NCBI GenBank assembly: GCA_015178975.1 | Contig: WHVD01000051.1 | Coordinates: 434,001 to 498,000, forward strand | Length of the DNA: 64,000 nucleotides | Reading direction: 5' to 3' | From: Hysterangium stoloniferum | Taxonomy: Eukaryota; Basidiomycota; Agaricomycetes; Hysterangiales; Hysterangiaceae | In this document: positions 33,938-43,810 of the stretch, piece by piece | Layout: the number at the start of each line of letters is the position of its first letter | How positions within the stretch are numbered: the stretch's first letter is position 1 | Translations under genes and position numbers: made by a program | Notes under the pieces: model-generated | The model's database searches: none | What the model saw: only the letters and a program-made list of their open reading frames with translations | What the model was told of the DNA's origin: nothing

Positions 33938-34503
33938 CTCAGACTCTGACTCAACTTCAGCCACTTTGCACTATTGGGATGGTCAGCATAAAACTTCAAT
34001 AAAATAAAATATTTTACCTTGCCCACAGCCACTGTGGAGACCTTGGTGTGCTCTGTGGCAACTTGTGCCACCTCCTTTTCCACCTCTGCTTTTTGGGCTG
34101 CCTCCTCCTCATCTTTCTTCCCTTTCTCCTCCATCTCTTTTTCTGTGGCCACCACTGCCTGGTATTCCCTCTCCAACTCAGCTTCTTCTTCCCTGGGCTT
34201 CTTCCTGGCCTCTTCATGCTGGTGACATTGCACTTCATGCTGCTCAAGCAATTGAGTAACTGTGAGAGGTGCCTGATAGGTGGAGCCCATGGAAGAGCTG
34301 GTTTTTGTGGTATTGGTTTTGGTCCCATAGTGACAATGTGGGGATATGAAAGAAGAAGAAAAAATTATATTTTGAATTTTTTATACAGGCTCCTCCCATT
34401 TGAACCTTACCTTCCAGATCACCTGATGTCTTGACACATACAGTAAGTGTAACTGACAAAGTCTCTAAGGCCTCCATGGGACTCCAGCCTTAAAGGGAGG
34501 GTA
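33938..34503 (+). mobile_element. 3'-end fragment of a D-like Gypsy element
   Basis: The fragment ends with a purine tract (AAAGGGAGGGTAC, about 34491-34503) directly before an LTR start (TGTTACAACC). Element D has the matching tract (AAAAGGGGAGATAC) before its 3' LTR. The fragment also carries an antisense coiled-coil ORF at the same place as in D. Upstream parts are lost at the junction with the LTR of C. Confidence 0.6.
34019..34328 (-). pseudogene. Antisense coiled-coil ORF, D-like fragment
   Basis: A minus-strand open segment starting MGSTYQAPLTVTQLLEQHE and continuing as a highly charged Glu/Lys/Ala-rich helix (EEEAELEREYQAVVATEKE). It lies next to the 3' LTR and reads away from it, antisense to the element. 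A putative splice donor (GTAAAA) follows VAVGK at 34019. Position, orientation and composition match the antisense ORF of element D (40993-41970); residue identity is low, as in most coiled coils. Fossil. Confidence 0.55.
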
Positions 34504-34601
34504 CTGTTACAACCAGAAAACCCACCAGGACCTGGACCCCATTCTATATGTGCCAACTCTCTGTATTATATGACTACACACCGGACCCCACCTGGATGTT
34601 C
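34504..34601 (+). repeat. LTR remnant, family II-like
   Basis: The first 98 bp of an LTR (TGTTACAACCAGAAAACCC), aligning with the coding-strand start of family II. It is cut by the insertion at 34602, and a short continuation may follow 35890. Confidence 0.6.
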
Positions 34602-35884
34602 TGTTAGAATATGAGATACACGTTTAGTCTAATCTCATATCTCATCTTGTGACTGTATAGATCTGTGAGGTATCAGCCTCATCTCATAATTTTCTCTTAA
34701 TTTTCTGTGAATTATTTAATATTTTCTCGAATTTATTGTATTTTTATTATATTTTTATTGTGAAATATAAGGCCTAATTCCTTGTAACTTTGCATAATAA
34801 TAGCGTATATGAGCTCATATAATGCTATTATATCTTATTTATTTTATTATAATTTTTAACTAATTATTTATATTTTATTTACTTAGTTATTGCTTTTCAG
34901 CACATTGTTCTGCTTCAATGTGCGCATTTTTAGAGTCACGTGATGTATTAGATAAGCCTCCGGTGTCGGAATATCACACAAGTCACAAATGTGACTGTAA
35001 CGGCTTACTCAAGTTATAATTTGATTCTGCCGACTCATCAAATGCTTCCGTCCCAGGACTGTGGCCTTGTGTTACGATGGGAAATCCCGCTGGACTCCGG
35101 GCACCAACTTATATGCACCCGCACCCTATATGCACCCATTATCAGTTCACCAGAATTCCCACCGGACTCTGTATGTCAGACTCATCTACATCCGTCTTCG
35201 TTACGTTGTGTTTCAGTCACCGGAATACTCACCGGACTCCATCTCTGTCTAATTCCGACCTTGTCCCACACATCAGTAACCGGACCCTGCTCAGAACACC
35301 CATCTTCCCTCTAACTGAGCCCCGTTCCCATTTTAGTCAAATGACCTGTCACAATTCAGACTCCGCTCCCACTCCGTTTCCCATTATGGTTTATGATTTG
35401 TCACTATTCGGACTCTGCTCCGTTCTGTCCCGTTCCTAACACCAATTTGGTGTTTACTATTCCCGTTTTATGTTTTGCTCATTTCGTTTCATTATTACTG
35501 GATTTGGTATGACATTTACTCCACGGTCTATTTAAATTGGCAGATGTTGTACATACAATCCAGTCAGAAAATCGGCTTAGATTCCCCCCAGTAATCTAAT
35601 ACATTTTCTGCTCTAAAACCCTACTTGAATCACACCACTCGCACTAGTTGGAGCCCACGGGCTCCGGCGCATCTATCTCTCTCACTAATCTCGACTCATG
35701 ACCCTCAACCTCTGACCTACGACCCCTCGACCCCCACCCAGACTCCCTGGGATTCCCATCTGTCCGTCTGAAATTGGACTCGACGATCTAGCGAGGGCGC
35801 AGCCTATAAGCTGAAGCCAAGTCCTACCAGATATTCTGTGGGTTTCTCTGGAACCTGTACATATCCTAACACCTTGAACCTTCA
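34602..35884 (+). mobile_element. Solo LTR of a TGTTAGAATATGAG family, with a nested LTR
   Basis: It begins TGTTAGAATATGAGATACACG and ends GAACCTTCA, flanked by the exact duplication tgttc (34597-34601, 35885-35889). Without the nested LTR at 35070-35871 it is about 476 bp and very AT-rich. The first 60 bp match the minus-strand sequence at 51590-51651. The start is reminiscent of Copia LTRs, but with no internal region the superfamily is uncertain. Confidence 0.75.
35070..35871 (+). mobile_element. Solo LTR, family I
   Basis: An 802-bp LTR beginning TGTTACGATGGG and ending ATATCCTAACA, flanked by the exact duplication ccttg (35065-35069, 35872-35876). It is nested in the LTR at 34602. A TATA-like tctatttaaattgg lies near 35527, and the conserved LTR motif at 35792-35824. 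Confidence 0.93.
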
Positions 35885-35889
35885 TGTTC

Positions 35890-36284
35890 AAGCCAAAGGT
35901 TGGAACCCTTGTCTCAGAGAGGGGAATCACATGGTAAATAAAGGGTAAAAAATAAGTAGAATATGAGGTCATTATGACCTAAATAATGACCTCATAAAGT
36001 AAATAAATGATTAAATATTTAGTTATCAAAATGTATATAAGGAGGGCCAAGTTTCCAATAAAATCAATCTATCACACACACATTTTACTGCACAGCTCAG
36101 AAGCTTATCTAATCATCCTAAGGACAATAATAGCCTTAGTCTGATACACTAACTGCAAGCACCTACACTTGCAGAATCTTGAATTTTTGTCAGCAACTCT
36201 TGAACTTAGCTAATCATCTAAGTTTCCCCAGCCTCACAGCTACCCTTTAGGCTTATTAATTACATAATAAACCTAATAAGTATC
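35890..36284. repeat. AT-rich, promoter-like repeat, left part
   Basis: There is no ORF. The stretch holds a 13-bp-arm palindrome (35963-35995), a TATA box (tatataagg, about 36034), a polyadenylation-like caataaaatc and a run of stop-rich DNA. It resembles an LTR and may continue after the candidate transposon at 39186. Identity unproven. Confidence 0.4.
35963..35995. promoter_or_regulatory. Perfect 13-bp inverted repeat
   Basis: ATGAGGTCATTAT and its exact complement ATAATGACCTCAT are separated by 7 bp. It contains TGACCT three times and lies about 45-70 bp upstream of a TATA box (near 36034), so a binding site for a dimeric regulator is plausible. Confidence 0.5.
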
Positions 36285-39177
36285 TAAGTCACTATATTTG
36301 TCCAGATTTACCCGTCACGCGGCGTAAATCTCGTCCAACCCCTAAAACCGCGTAAATCCCGGCATCTCTCCGGCACAGTGGCTGCACAGCAGCGACCTCC
36401 AGGGACCCGGCGTAGATCCTGCCGTGGTGGTGCCGTTCACGCGTGCGTGAGCACTTTGCACCACTTCTACACCGCCGCTCACGCGGGTTCCACGTGCGCG
36501 CGCCGTAGTAGATAGAGTAGGAGTGCACACACACACCACCAAAGTCGCAGCGCGATTTATTTATTTATATGTTATTATTATTCAATTCACACCACCAAAA
36601 AATTAAAAAATTTCAAGTGAGTATTTCCGCCTTATAAACAAGGGCAATGAGTTTTGTTATAGCATTTATGAGGTGTATAGACCACCCACACTCAAATTAT
36701 CAATATAAATCACACGAGTCACTTATGGGAGACCACGGCATGTTCCTCAATTTTTTATATAGCTATATGTTTTCATTTTGGCTAGATTTACGGTGGTAAG
36801 AGCAGGTAAGATAGGAGGTAAGTGAGCACTTAGCGAGATTTACAGCTGGATTTACCGTGGATTTACCATAGATTTACCGTAGATTGCACATCCGGGCGGC
36901 ACACTTCCAAAAGGTTTTTCGATAAATTGGAGGCTTCAAAAAAAATATAATTATAACAAAAAAAATATTCCATTCTATACAAAAAACCCATTAATCTAGT
37001 ACGAGTTTCGTCCGTCACCCTCAGTCAGCGGTCAAGGCCACAACCATTGCTTACGTAATGGTTCAAACCCACCCACAACCTGAGACATCTTCATCCCATG
37101 TACGCAGTATCGAGAATGGATATACGCTCCCCCACCAACAACAAAGGATCATGACTTCTCCGTAAAGGACATCGATTGTTCCCTGGACTTTATCATACCA
37201 CTCCAAATGACCACGTCGTGATCGAGGACGTGGTGGTGGACCTACTGCATCGGCCCCACCCCATCTCTCTTTCTCTCCCTTCCCAGCATGCCTGCCTGTC
37301 ACGGTACCCGTATTACCCATCTCTACTCTCCAAGAGACCACGTCGTCGAGACCTGTCCAACTTTCAATCTTACCGGGCCGCGAAACTGTTGAACACCCTT
37401 AAGGCCCGAGTTAAGCAGGGATATGGTGCGTGCGTTTCCCCAAAATGCAATCAGGTTCCCGTCGTGTTCTACATACAGCCGTACACTCGTACGCTCATCC
37501 TGGTATACACGCCCACGACACGATCCAAGTGGTATGGGGGCGCCCTTTCCCTTCCCCTTCATATACCACGAGTAATCCTTTTACCCTTTACCCAACGCCA
37601 ACCACAGAGGCAGGCTGCTGGACCATGATCCATGGTCATTGACTCAAAATGTGTCCGCCAGGCCCACCGTCACCGTTCGCGCCACCCACCGACACTGGCA
37701 AAACATCCCCATCCACTCCTTCACCTTCCCTGCAGCAGTCGAACCCCTCCTACTCAGTCAAGCTTTCCACTCATACTAGTTCTTCATTTTTCTCTCTAAT
37801 AATTGACCACCATCAAAATGTACTCCCGAAACATCATCTGAGTTTTGTATATTGTGGCAAATAAATGAATGAAAAGTGAAATGAAAATGCACTACTAAGT
37901 CGTCACGGAGAACTGCACCAAAAAGACCAAAGGTCAATAGTCAGTCAGTGGCGAGAAATGCACTAAGTCACTCACAGTCATTTACATTTACATTTTTTTT
38001 TTCATTTTTTTCTTCATTTTTTTCACTAAGTCATTTCAGTCGCCGCGAAAAAGTCAAACTCAGTCAGTCAGTCACTGGTGAGAAATGCACTAAGTCATTT
38101 TATTTGTCGATTATGTACATGAGATTTGATATCGAGGGAAAGGGGGCACGCTGGCTAAAGGGTGAAGGTGGGTGGGTTGGAGAGGAGGGGGCGCAAAGTG
38201 GTGGGAAAGGAAAACATCATCAGTGAGCGGAGCGGAAGTGGAAACCTAAAACATAGTAATCAGCAGATGGACCTGAGGATGAGGTCCTACGTCAACACGG
38301 TAGGTGAGCAAGCGGAGTGACAGCGTATGGTGTAGTAAGCCAAAGGCCGGGCCGCACCCATCCCAGGTCACAATGTGTCCCACCGTTGTCGCTCGGGCAA
38401 GAGGGAATGTCGGATGTCGTAAGGCCCGTCGATCCCCACCGTAAGTCCATCTCGGCGCTCCCTTTGGTATTGATGGTTAAATACCTAAATACAGAAAACG
38501 GGAAGATCTTTTGAATTAGAATTCGGGATCAAGAAACCCACAATACAAGACCTCCATGCATGCGACATATACCCCAAGAACGCCAACCATCCTACAGGCC
38601 TTCTGCAGAAAGTGTGCTATCTCCAGCGTCGTTCGGCACATACCTCCAGAAGATCCCGCAGAGTTGTCGGTGAAAGACGAGGATTATCCAAGCGTGGATT
38701 GAAAAAGCGCGTGAAAGTGGCTCAGATGATCGGTGGAGCGGCAGGCGATCTCGATCCCAGGGTTGTGCGTTGTTAGCGCAGCGGATGCCCTATCAGAAAG
38801 AGAAGAGAGTCAAGATGGAGAGACGATGAACATCTGGAGGCCGAAGTATTTTGAACGCGCTGCTTTTGACTGTAACCCAAAAGTCCAGTGGTTTGGGGAC
38901 GACACTATCTCCCATCGGACTCCTTGCAAGTGCGGCAGCGGTGAGGAGTGAGGGGGTATAGAGGAAGGGTGGCAGAAGGGGGCAGCAATGGCGAGACGAG
39001 AGCACGTTGATCTGAGATTAATTAATTGTGAAACCGAGGTCACGCAGGCGGTTCACGCGTCACGCAGTGGTGTGCACCAGCCGGGTCGCTGGTCGGTCGG
39101 CCGGGTTAGGCCGATTCGCATCCCGCCGCGCCAGGGGTCTGGCGGGTCCTGGGCGCCTGCGCGTAAATCTGGCGAAG
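36285..39177. mobile_element. Candidate non-autonomous TIR element with unknown cargo
   Basis: The 8-bp sequence taagtatc flanks the block (36277-36284, 39178-39185). Near the ends an inverted CCAGATTTAC occurs (36302-36311 and, as GTAAATCTGG, 39163-39172). Many sub-terminal copies of GATTTACC or CGTAAATC lie at 36290-36360 and 36780-36890. An 8-bp duplication and repeated sub-terminal motifs are known from hAT elements. The two end repeats lie at unequal distances from the duplication, so the ends are uncertain. The interior has no transposase. It holds a few short ORFs, the longest 150 codons (37176-37628, plus), T-rich tracts near 37990-38030, and GC-rich patches unlike the flanks. I recognise none of it. 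Confidence 0.45.
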
Positions 39178-39185
39178 TAAGTATC

Positions 39186-39850
39186 CTTACTGAAATTCCC
39201 TGCCAATACTAGATTATTCAAGGCCCAGCCCTAAGTTTATTGAATTAATCAAGTACAACACTCAAATAATCCAATACACATTATTTTCTCTATTAATAAA
39301 TTATTTAACACCTTGTTAAAATAACTATTAATAGTTACAAATAAGCATACAAGAATCCGAAGCTTTATATCAAGTCTCTGCTAAGTTACTGCACATATAT
39401 TCAGCTTCTAGCCCCTATTCTCAAGGAATAGTTCCTTTATTTGCTAAAAGAGTCATATATTGTTCTATTGAACCTTTCAATAATCAAAATAAGCATTGAT
39501 TTGAGTTGTTTAAGCTTAATAGCGCAGCTCATTAATCTATCAGTATTTAAATTACTGGACCTCTTGTTTTATTGTTGAAGCTCTGTGACACTATAGCACA
39601 TATTGAGCTATCTAAGAGAAACCCCTGAATACATTACAAGATCTGACCGGTTCATATCATGTGATACTGTATATTTAGTTTAGTGTTCACTTGATCCGTA
39701 GCACGCCATCATGCATAGACCAGTGCACAGACCATGTACGTAGTATATAGTTAGTCTAGCTGAAGAGTAGGATCCTCATCTAGAAGCCTAGCAATATCAC
39801 CAGTTTAATACCTACACCACTCTACTCTTAGTGGCTACACTCCCCAGTGT
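39186..39850. repeat. AT-rich repeat, no gene
   Basis: No ORF of note. The part from about 39600 matches 51330-51600 in inverted orientation, at roughly three quarters identity by eye; that region is the LTR family beginning TGTTAGAATATGAG. It is probably old LTR material, continuing the repeat left of 36285. Confidence 0.45.
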
Positions 39851-40097
39851 AGAGAGTTTTCACACTGTGATCTCCAGGCTTGTAGATTACCTCGAATATA
39901 TTCTGGACCCCCTTGTTCTCAATCTGTCTTTGCCCATTTGTCATCTGGTTCAGTTTACCACTGTGTTTCCCTATCTGTTTGACATCTGGTCCAGTAGTTA
40001 TTTGTACATACAATCCAATCAGAAAATCAACTTAGTTTCTACTTGTTTTTTGCTCCCTATATATTCTCAGAACCCATAGGTTTCCCATCTGCTCCTG
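39850..40097 (+). repeat. Degenerate family I-like LTR, left part
   Basis: This contains tgtacatacaatccaatcag, seen in family I LTRs just after the TATA box. Element D inserted at 40097 (duplication tcctg); the LTR resumes at 49725-49842 with the conserved motif and ends CACTTAACA. The left end is unclear. Confidence 0.6.
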
Positions 40098-40819
40098 TGT
40101 TAAGAACTGAAAACTGACTAATGTCGGTGGCTGACAGGGACCGATCGGAAGGACTTGGCTTCAGCTTATGTGCTGCGCCCTCGCAAATATCCGTAGGGTG
40201 TCCTTAAATTTCGGGTGGGCGAAGACTAATCCTAATGAGTACCTTTCGGCGTGATACCAATCGGAATCGAAGGACAAGTCGAGTGTCAGGCCAAGGGGTC
40301 GGGGCCGGGAGTGGGCGAGCGCACGCGAAGGCGGATGGGGGGATTCTTAGTATGAGACTGATACAGGCGTATGAGGGTATTCTGAGTCGATATTCTGATT
40401 GCCTAGTGACTACAACTACAGTGGGTTCATATACAAGTAACAGGCGTCTGGAAAATACTAATGGGGAGAAGGGCGGAACACGGTATTAACAATAAGCTTG
40501 ACTAGGAACGGGAAGTTTATGATTAGTTCGGAGGCCGATGATAACTGAGAGTGGGATTACGATAAAAGGAAATAGTTCAAGGACTACAAATATAGATAGA
40601 CATATGCGAAACATAAGATTGAACGGATCAACATAATAAAGGGGACGTATCAAAGTTTGACCAGACAATACGAGTTATTTTGATGTGGGCGTAAATGGAG
40701 TTTGATCTTCACAAAAACATTCGTCAGCTTCGGGGCCGATGGTTTCCGAGATGGTGACTTGAAATGTTGACAAGTGGCGATAACCTCGGGACTGATAGGG
40801 TTGCGACATGGTCATAACA
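40098..40819 (-). repeat. 3' LTR of element D, family IV
   Basis: 722 bp; plus-strand ends TGTTAAGAACTG and GGTCATAACA. Same length as the 5' LTR, with no indels seen. Next to it on the coding strand is the purine tract AAAAGGGGAGATAC (40820-40833). Confidence 0.95.
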
Positions 40820-40933
40820 GTATCTCCCCTTTTGGCCGAAATCCCAAGGAGGCCAAAAATCTAGATCCCATACGTAAAACTTGTCGGGTACGGCTGGGTG
40901 TGTCAAAACATCATGTGACTCGGCAAAATTTTG

Positions 40934-40943
40934 CATATAAAAG
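40934..40943 (+). promoter_or_regulatory. TATA box for the antisense ORF of element D
   Basis: CATATAAAAG lies about 60 bp before the first ATG (40993), which has a strong context (CCACCATGA). It would drive the antisense ORF independently of the element's own LTR promoter. Confidence 0.5.
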
Positions 40944-40992
40944 TGTGAGGGGTCCTGGCGCTTGAAATTTTACTTCTCTTCCCTTAACCACC

Positions 40993-41970
40993 ATGACCAT
41001 AGGCTCAGGGTCAAAACCCTTCCCGGTTAGGTTAACAGTTGCGCCCATGTCGGTGCCGAGTGGTACGGCGAACGCGAAGGAGCGTCGGCATATACTCAAG
41101 CAGAAGAAAAAGGCGCATGAAGAGGAGGAGCAGAAGGAGAAGGAGGAGTTGGTGGCCATCGAGGCCGAGGAGAAGAAACAGGCGGCAGAAGAGGCCACGC
41201 ACAAGCACTGGGAAGCAGTGCTTGCAAAGAACAAGCAGCAGGAGGCCGATCGGGCGCAGGAGGAGGCGGCAAAAAAGAAGCGGGAGGGAAAGGTAAGTTG
41301 GCTCTGGTTTCTTTTGTGAACCTTACTGACAATATTTGTTAGCGCAAGGCTGCAACGCCTTCGGAGTCTGATGACGAAGAGGGAGAGGAGGACGAGGAGG
41401 ATGCACCAGGGCCGTCGAGCCCCAAGGTGGGTTCGATTTCCTTAAATAAAAACTTCCCTAAATAATTTTCCTATAGAAACAAAAGCAGGCCCCCAAGGCG
41501 GGGCCCGAAAATGACCCCAAGTGCAATCGGTGCACGAAACGGGGTTGAACCTGTCATCCCTGGACCAATGGTCAGGGCCGCACTTGTCAAGAGTGCACCG
41601 ATCAGAAGCTTGGGTGTGTTTTCCCAGGGGCCGATGGTTCGTTCCAGGAGCGACAGGCCGATGCTCTAGAAGAGCAAAACCGCCTTATGCGGACCTACTT
41701 CTCGGAGACGAGTCAGTTCCGATATGAGACGTTGCGACAACAAGGGCTCATAACTGAGCAATTGCGACTCTTGGGCGTCGGGCTGGAGAAACAGACCAGT
41801 GTTATCGAGTCTCTCGGTGGTCAACTTGAGCAGTATTTGGAAGTCTTGAGTTGCGATGGGCATGAAATTGGGGTGTCGGAGAAGGTCAGTGGTGTGGTAT
41901 CGGTGGCTGTCGGTACAGAGGAGGGTTCGGAGGCCGGGGAGGAGGGAGAAGTTGTAGAGGGAGAAACTTA
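40993..41970 (+). CDS. Antisense ORF of element D: coiled coil plus Zn2Cys6-like cluster
   Basis: A plus-strand gene lies between the chromodomain and the 3' LTR of D, opposite to gag and pol. Its first part is a charged helix (KERRHILKQKKKAHEEEEQK) likely to form a coiled coil. An acidic stretch follows. A later part has cysteines spaced C-x2-C-x6-C-x10-C-x2-C-x6-C, within the spacing of fungal Zn2Cys6 DNA-binding clusters, followed by a helical, Gln/Leu-rich tail. Two 50-bp segments with GT and AG ends look like introns (41293-41342 and 41427-41476). A TATA box and good ATG context stand upstream. The copy is a fossil with very few breaks. I do not know its function; a regulator of the element or a captured host domain are possibilities. 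Confidence 0.65.
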
Positions 41971-42064
41971 GATAATGAAAATATATCGGTTTTTCTTTTA
42001 AAACAAACAAATCATAGCGTGAAAACATAAGGCATAGTCGGAAAAAGGTTGGGTACCGCGTGAT

Positions 42065-43090
42065 AGACTTATAAAGAATTGAGAGGACCGGGTTTGTTTG
42101 GATAAGCTTGGTGAAACCCTAAAACGATTTCCAAGGCATTGCCGAGCTCTGTAGCTAGGATCCATGAAGTTTCTTCATCTGTACCTTCATAGCCAGCCCA
42201 TTTGACCAAATAAAGTAATTTGCATGAGCGTCGGCGATTGTCGATTTTTTAGTCTAGGATCTCTGATATCTCGAATTCGGGTTCCCCATCAATAATCACG
42301 GGTGGAGGTGGTGGTTGTATGCGATCTGGTATACTGTTAGGAACACAAGGTTCTAACATAGATACATGAAATACCGGGTGCACTGCACGCATGTTGTCGG
42401 GGAGCCGAAGCGTCCATGAAAGCGTGCCGGCTTGTGCTATAACTTCAAAAGGACCTAAATATTTTTCAGAGAGCTTCTTAGAAGGTCTAGTAGTTCGGAA
42501 AAACTCGGCTTTAACGAATACTCGATCTCCGATCTTGAAATCAGGAGGCGGAAGTCGGTTTTTATCCGCAGACCGTTGGTATCATTCTTGGGCCATTGCA
42601 ATAGTTTTACGAAGTTCTTGATGTAGCTCGTCAAGGTTGGTAACGAAGTCTTGAGCACGGGCAGATGCGAGATCGCGTTCCGGGTGGATTGCGATGTTAG
42701 GGTTGTAGCCTTTATTTGCGAAGAAAGGCGAAATGCCGGTAGTGGCATTTGGTGCGTTGTTATATGCGAATTCGGCTAGCGGTAGTAGTGATTTCCAATT
42801 GTCTTGTTGATAGTTGCAATAGACACGGATGTATTGTTCCAAGGTTTGATTCATGCGTTCGGTTTGTCCATCGCCTTCCAGGTGATAGCCTGAAGTGAAA
42901 TGTAACTTCATGTCTAGTGCTTTTCCGAGTGACATAAAGAAGTGAGAAACAAACTCGGATCCGCGATCGGATGTGACATGCGACAGAACGCCATGCTTGG
43001 AAAATACGTGGGTGACGAATAATTCAGCTAACTGTACAGATGTTATCGTGTCATGTGTTGGAATGAAAATACTTTGCTTTGAGAGCCGAT
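42065..43090 (-). pseudogene. Element D integrase core, C-terminus and chromodomain
   Basis: The core shows SKQSIFIPTHDTITSVQLAEL, TSDRGSEFVSHFF (second acidic residue) and GYHLEGDGQTERMNQTLEQY with the catalytic Glu. The chromodomain near 42100-42250 includes YLVKWAGYEGTDEETSWI. The zinc module lies on the other side of the solo LTR (43811-44296, HPISGHFGLNKILSLIRREY). Fossil. Confidence 0.85.
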
Positions 43091-43810
43091 TGTTACGACC
43101 GTGTCGCAATCCTATCGGCCCCGAGGTTATCGCCACTTGTCAACGTTTCAAGTCATCCTCCCAGAAACCATCGGCCCCGAAGCTGACGAATGTTTCGCGA
43201 AGATCAAACTCCATTTACGCCCACGTCAAATAACTCGTATTGTCTGGTCAAACTTTGATACGTCCCTTTTATTATGTTGATCCGTTCAATCTTATGTTTC
43301 GCATATGTCTATCTATATTTGTAGTCCTCGAACCATTTCCTTTTACCGTAATCCCGCTCTCGGTTATCATCAGCCTCCGAACTAATCATAAACTTCCCGT
43401 TCCTAGTCAAGCTTATTGTTAAAACCGTGTTCCGCCCTTCTCCCCATTAGTATTTTCTAGACGCCTGTTACTTGTATATGAACTCGCTGTAATTGTAGTT
43501 ACTAGGCAATCAGAATATCGACTCAGAATACCCTCATACACCTGTATCAGTCTCATACTAAGAATCCCCCCATCCGCCTTCGCGTGCGCTCGCCCACTCC
43601 CGGCCCCGACCCCTTGGCCCGACGCTCGACTTGTCCTTCGATTCCGATCGGTATCACGCCGAAAGGTACTCACTAGGATTAGTCTTCGCCCGCCCGAAAT
43701 TTAAGGACAACCTACGGATATTTGCGAGGGCGCAGCATATAAGCTGAAGCCAAGTCCTTCCGATCGGTCCCCGTCGGCCACCGACATTAGTCAGTTTCCA
43801 GTTCTTAACA
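43091..43810 (+). mobile_element. Solo LTR, family IV, inside element D
   Basis: A 720-bp LTR beginning TGTTACGACCGTG and ending GTTCTTAACA, flanked by ccgat (43086-43090) and ctgat (43811-43815), one transition apart. It is the same family as the LTRs of D, so a relative of D inserted into D's integrase in opposite orientation and later recombined to a solo LTR. It keeps more CpG sites than either D LTR. Confidence 0.9.

Noticed and set aside
34602-36284. A single long LTR from 34602 to 36284
   Set aside because: An exact duplication tgttc at 34597 and 35885 supports a shorter LTR ending at 35884.
37063-37628. Host gene in the candidate TIR element
   Set aside because: Overlapping open frames exist on both strands, neither with a recognisable domain or convincing splice pattern.
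40235-40668. Short ORFs in the 3' LTR of D, repeated in the other family IV LTRs
   Set aside because: They recur only because the LTR recurs, lie on both strands, and have no protein-like conservation beyond nucleotide identity.
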